6,426 nucleotides of DNA, taken from contig CALBSY010000258.1 of the NCBI GenBank assembly GCA_937967725.1, positions 1 to 6,426 of the forward strand, given 5' to 3'. This stretch comes from an uncultured Alphaproteobacteria bacterium (GTDB taxonomy: Bacteria; Pseudomonadota; Alphaproteobacteria; Caulobacterales; Aquidulcibacteraceae). Under the pieces are notes generated by a model. The model worked only from the letters and a program-made list of their open reading frames with translations, did no database searches and was not told the DNA's origin. This document shows positions 5,118 through 6,426 of the stretch, piece by piece. Position 1 is the stretch's first letter; each line of letters opens with the position of its first letter. A program made the position numbers and the translations under genes.

Positions 5118-6426
5118 CTACTCAGCCGCGATGGCTTGCGGCGGCGCGGCCATGGACGTGGCCGGACGCAGCAGATCGGGCAACCAGTCGCGCCCGTTGA
5201 ACGCCTTCTTGGCGCGGGCGAGCACCTCTTTCTTGGTCGCCTTGTCGAGCTTGGTGCGGTCCAACGATGGATTGAGTTCGAGTAGTGCATTGACGGTCAC
5301 GTCTTTGCGCACATGCTCGAAATAGCTCTGTGGACTTGCAGACCACCACTTGGTCATGTCGAGACCGGCAGCCTCGCAGAGCGCCTCTGCCAGGTCCTCG
5401 CCGCGCCCAGCGCGGAGTTCGATGGCTGGCGCGGCTAACACTGCGAGCAGATCGAGCAGGGCGAGCAAGTCGCATTGCGCGATGAACGACCACAAAGCGA
5501 CGGTGTCCGCTGGCAGCCGGTCGCGCCAGGCATTGAGCAGTTTCGCGTAGGCGGCAGGCGCCATGCTCTCGCTGCGGGTGATGTGCTTGGCGACATCCGT
5601 TTCCTCAACGCGGATGCGAATGAGCGAAAGTGGCCCGAGATCGCTCATGGCGTTCGCCGCCATGGCGAAGACGACGCAGCGCAGCGCTAGCTCTGGCTGC
5701 GTGGCGAGTTCGGTGCGAAGCGCCAAAGTCTTGTGCGCCATCAACTCGTCGGCGAGCTTGGCTGGGATATGCGGCTTGGGCGCCGCCCCGCCGGGCGTTG
5801 TTTGCAAGCCATCTTGACCGCCATCTTTCTTCGTCTGTTGGCGCCGCAGCGCCTTGAGCGCTTTGGCGTTGTCGGGCTTGACGAGGCCGCGTTCGACCTT
5901 TGGTTCGCCCATCTGCGTCAAGGTGATGATGGCGCCGGCAAGCGCGACTTCCTCCGCCGCCCACGCTGTCGTAACCAGCGCATCGAGCGCCGTTTCGAGC
6001 GCTTCGATCTCGGTCTCGTCCTCCATCTCGTCGAGCGCGGCCAGTAGCCGGCTTTGCTCTTGGCGCTCCGTTTCGCTGAGCGGTCGCCGCTGCTCGCGCA
6101 CTCGCTCGGGAAAGTGTGTCCAGGCCACGCCATCAAGGGCGATCTCGACCCAGGCCCAACCTTCGCCGCGGACTTCTTCGGCAAGCGGTTGCAGTCTTGC
6201 TTCAGCGAGACGGACGATGAGCGCGCGGTCGGTGAGATAATGTGTGCTGTCCTCATCGGCCTCGGCGAAGAGATCGGTGACGATGGCCCCGCCGGCTTCC
6301 CGATAGCTGTCCAGGCCGACAAAGCGGGCCAGCTTGTCGGTTTCGGGAAGATGCGCCTGGCAGACCTGCGCTTTGAGCCGCTCGGGCGTGCGGGCCCAGT
6401 CTGGCGCGTCGAAGAAAGCAGTTTCC
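5118..6426 (-). CDS. Large ParB/RepB/Spo0J-like protein, C-terminal 435 residues (runs off the right edge)
   Basis: The frame is open from the window edge to TAG at 5118-5120, and the start lies outside. The sequence matches my knowledge of the roughly 650-700-residue ParB-like proteins of alphaproteobacterial plasmids and integrated elements. The fragment opens with FFDAPDWARTPERLK. It then has LTDRALIVRLAEARL followed by VRGEGWAWVEIAL (the DRAL...GW.W pattern), an acidic coiled-coil-like stretch at about residues 118-150 and a basic linker, LKALRRQQTKK, at about 190-200. Next comes the family-typical AKLADELMAHKTLALRTELA near 222-241, and the end is KKAFNGRDWLPDLLRP. The ParB nuclease/CTPase-like domain and the helix-turn-helix would be in the missing N-terminal part. 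Such proteins are presumed to act in DNA binding or partition, but for this large form the role is poorly known. No parA is visible. A hairpin follows its stop codon. Confidence 0.85.
   Translation of the reverse strand, partial: ETAFFDAPDWARTPERLKAQVCQAHLPETDKLARFVGLDSYREAGGAIVTDLFAEADEDSTHYLTDRALIVRLAEARLQPLAEEVRGEGWAWVEIALDGVAWTHFPERVREQRRPLSETERQEQSRLLAALDEMEDETEIEALETALDALVTTAWAAEEVALAGAIITLTQMGEPKVERGLVKPDNAKALKALRRQQTKKDGGQDGLQTTPGGAAPKPHIPAKLADELMAHKTLALRTELATQPELALRCVVFAMAANAMSDLGPLSLIRIRVEETDVAKHITRSESMAPAAYAKLLNAWRDRLPADTVALWSFIAQCDLLALLDLLAVLAAPAIELRAGRGEDLAEALCEAAGLDMTKWWSASPQSYFEHVRKDVTVNALLELNPSLDRTKLDKATKKEVLARAKKAFNGRDWLPDLLRPATSMAAPPQAIAAE

Noticed and set aside
5854..6240. 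128-residue plus-strand Ser-rich open frame
   Set aside because: It is the antisense of the coiled-coil part of the ParB-like gene; serine runs arise from complementing Glu/Ala codons.

Overview
The window reads as GC-rich chromosomal DNA, probably from an alphaproteobacterium. That placing is an inference from four things: strong G/C bias at third codon positions, a bcsAB pair of alphaproteobacterial style, a large plasmid-type ParB-like protein of a kind common in that class, and a near-match to the CtrA box. Almost everything is coded on the minus strand. One small gene at 4155-4400 is on the plus strand.

Region 1 (1-3560, minus strand, read right to left) is a cellulose synthesis locus. 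A 50-residue, single-membrane-segment protein of unknown family (3408-3560) is followed by a complete bcsA (1081-3333). This is the catalytic cellulose synthase, with all glycosyltransferase signature residues and a C-terminal PilZ c-di-GMP sensor. The 5' half of bcsB (1-1163), the periplasmic partner, follows and runs off the left edge. bcsB starts 83 bp inside bcsA in another frame, so the two are almost certainly co-transcribed. A promoter-like TATAAC and an inverted repeat lie upstream of the small gene, and a small hairpin sits directly before the bcsA start codon.

Region 2 (3675-4885) holds three small genes. A 122-residue unknown protein with an N-terminal GPDRR motif (minus) and an 81-residue unknown helical protein (plus) diverge from a 111-bp spacer, which carries a CtrA-box-like sequence. 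The 81-residue gene converges on a diverged GNAT-type acetyltransferase gene (minus), and the two stop codons overlap within a single CTAG. The acetyltransferase has no ordinary start codon in its frame; it has either an unusual start or a one-base deletion in a T run.

Region 3 (4886-6426) holds a spacer of about 230 bp with two perfect inverted repeats, then the C-terminal 435 residues of a large ParB/RepB/Spo0J-like protein (minus) that runs off the right edge. This protein type is usual on plasmids and integrated elements, so the right end may be the edge of an accessory region. No RNA gene, CRISPR array, insertion sequence or attachment site was seen.

How they work together: the small membrane protein, BcsA and BcsB would form an inner-membrane cellulose synthase switched on by c-di-GMP. 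The genes in regions 2 and 3 show no clear functional link to it.
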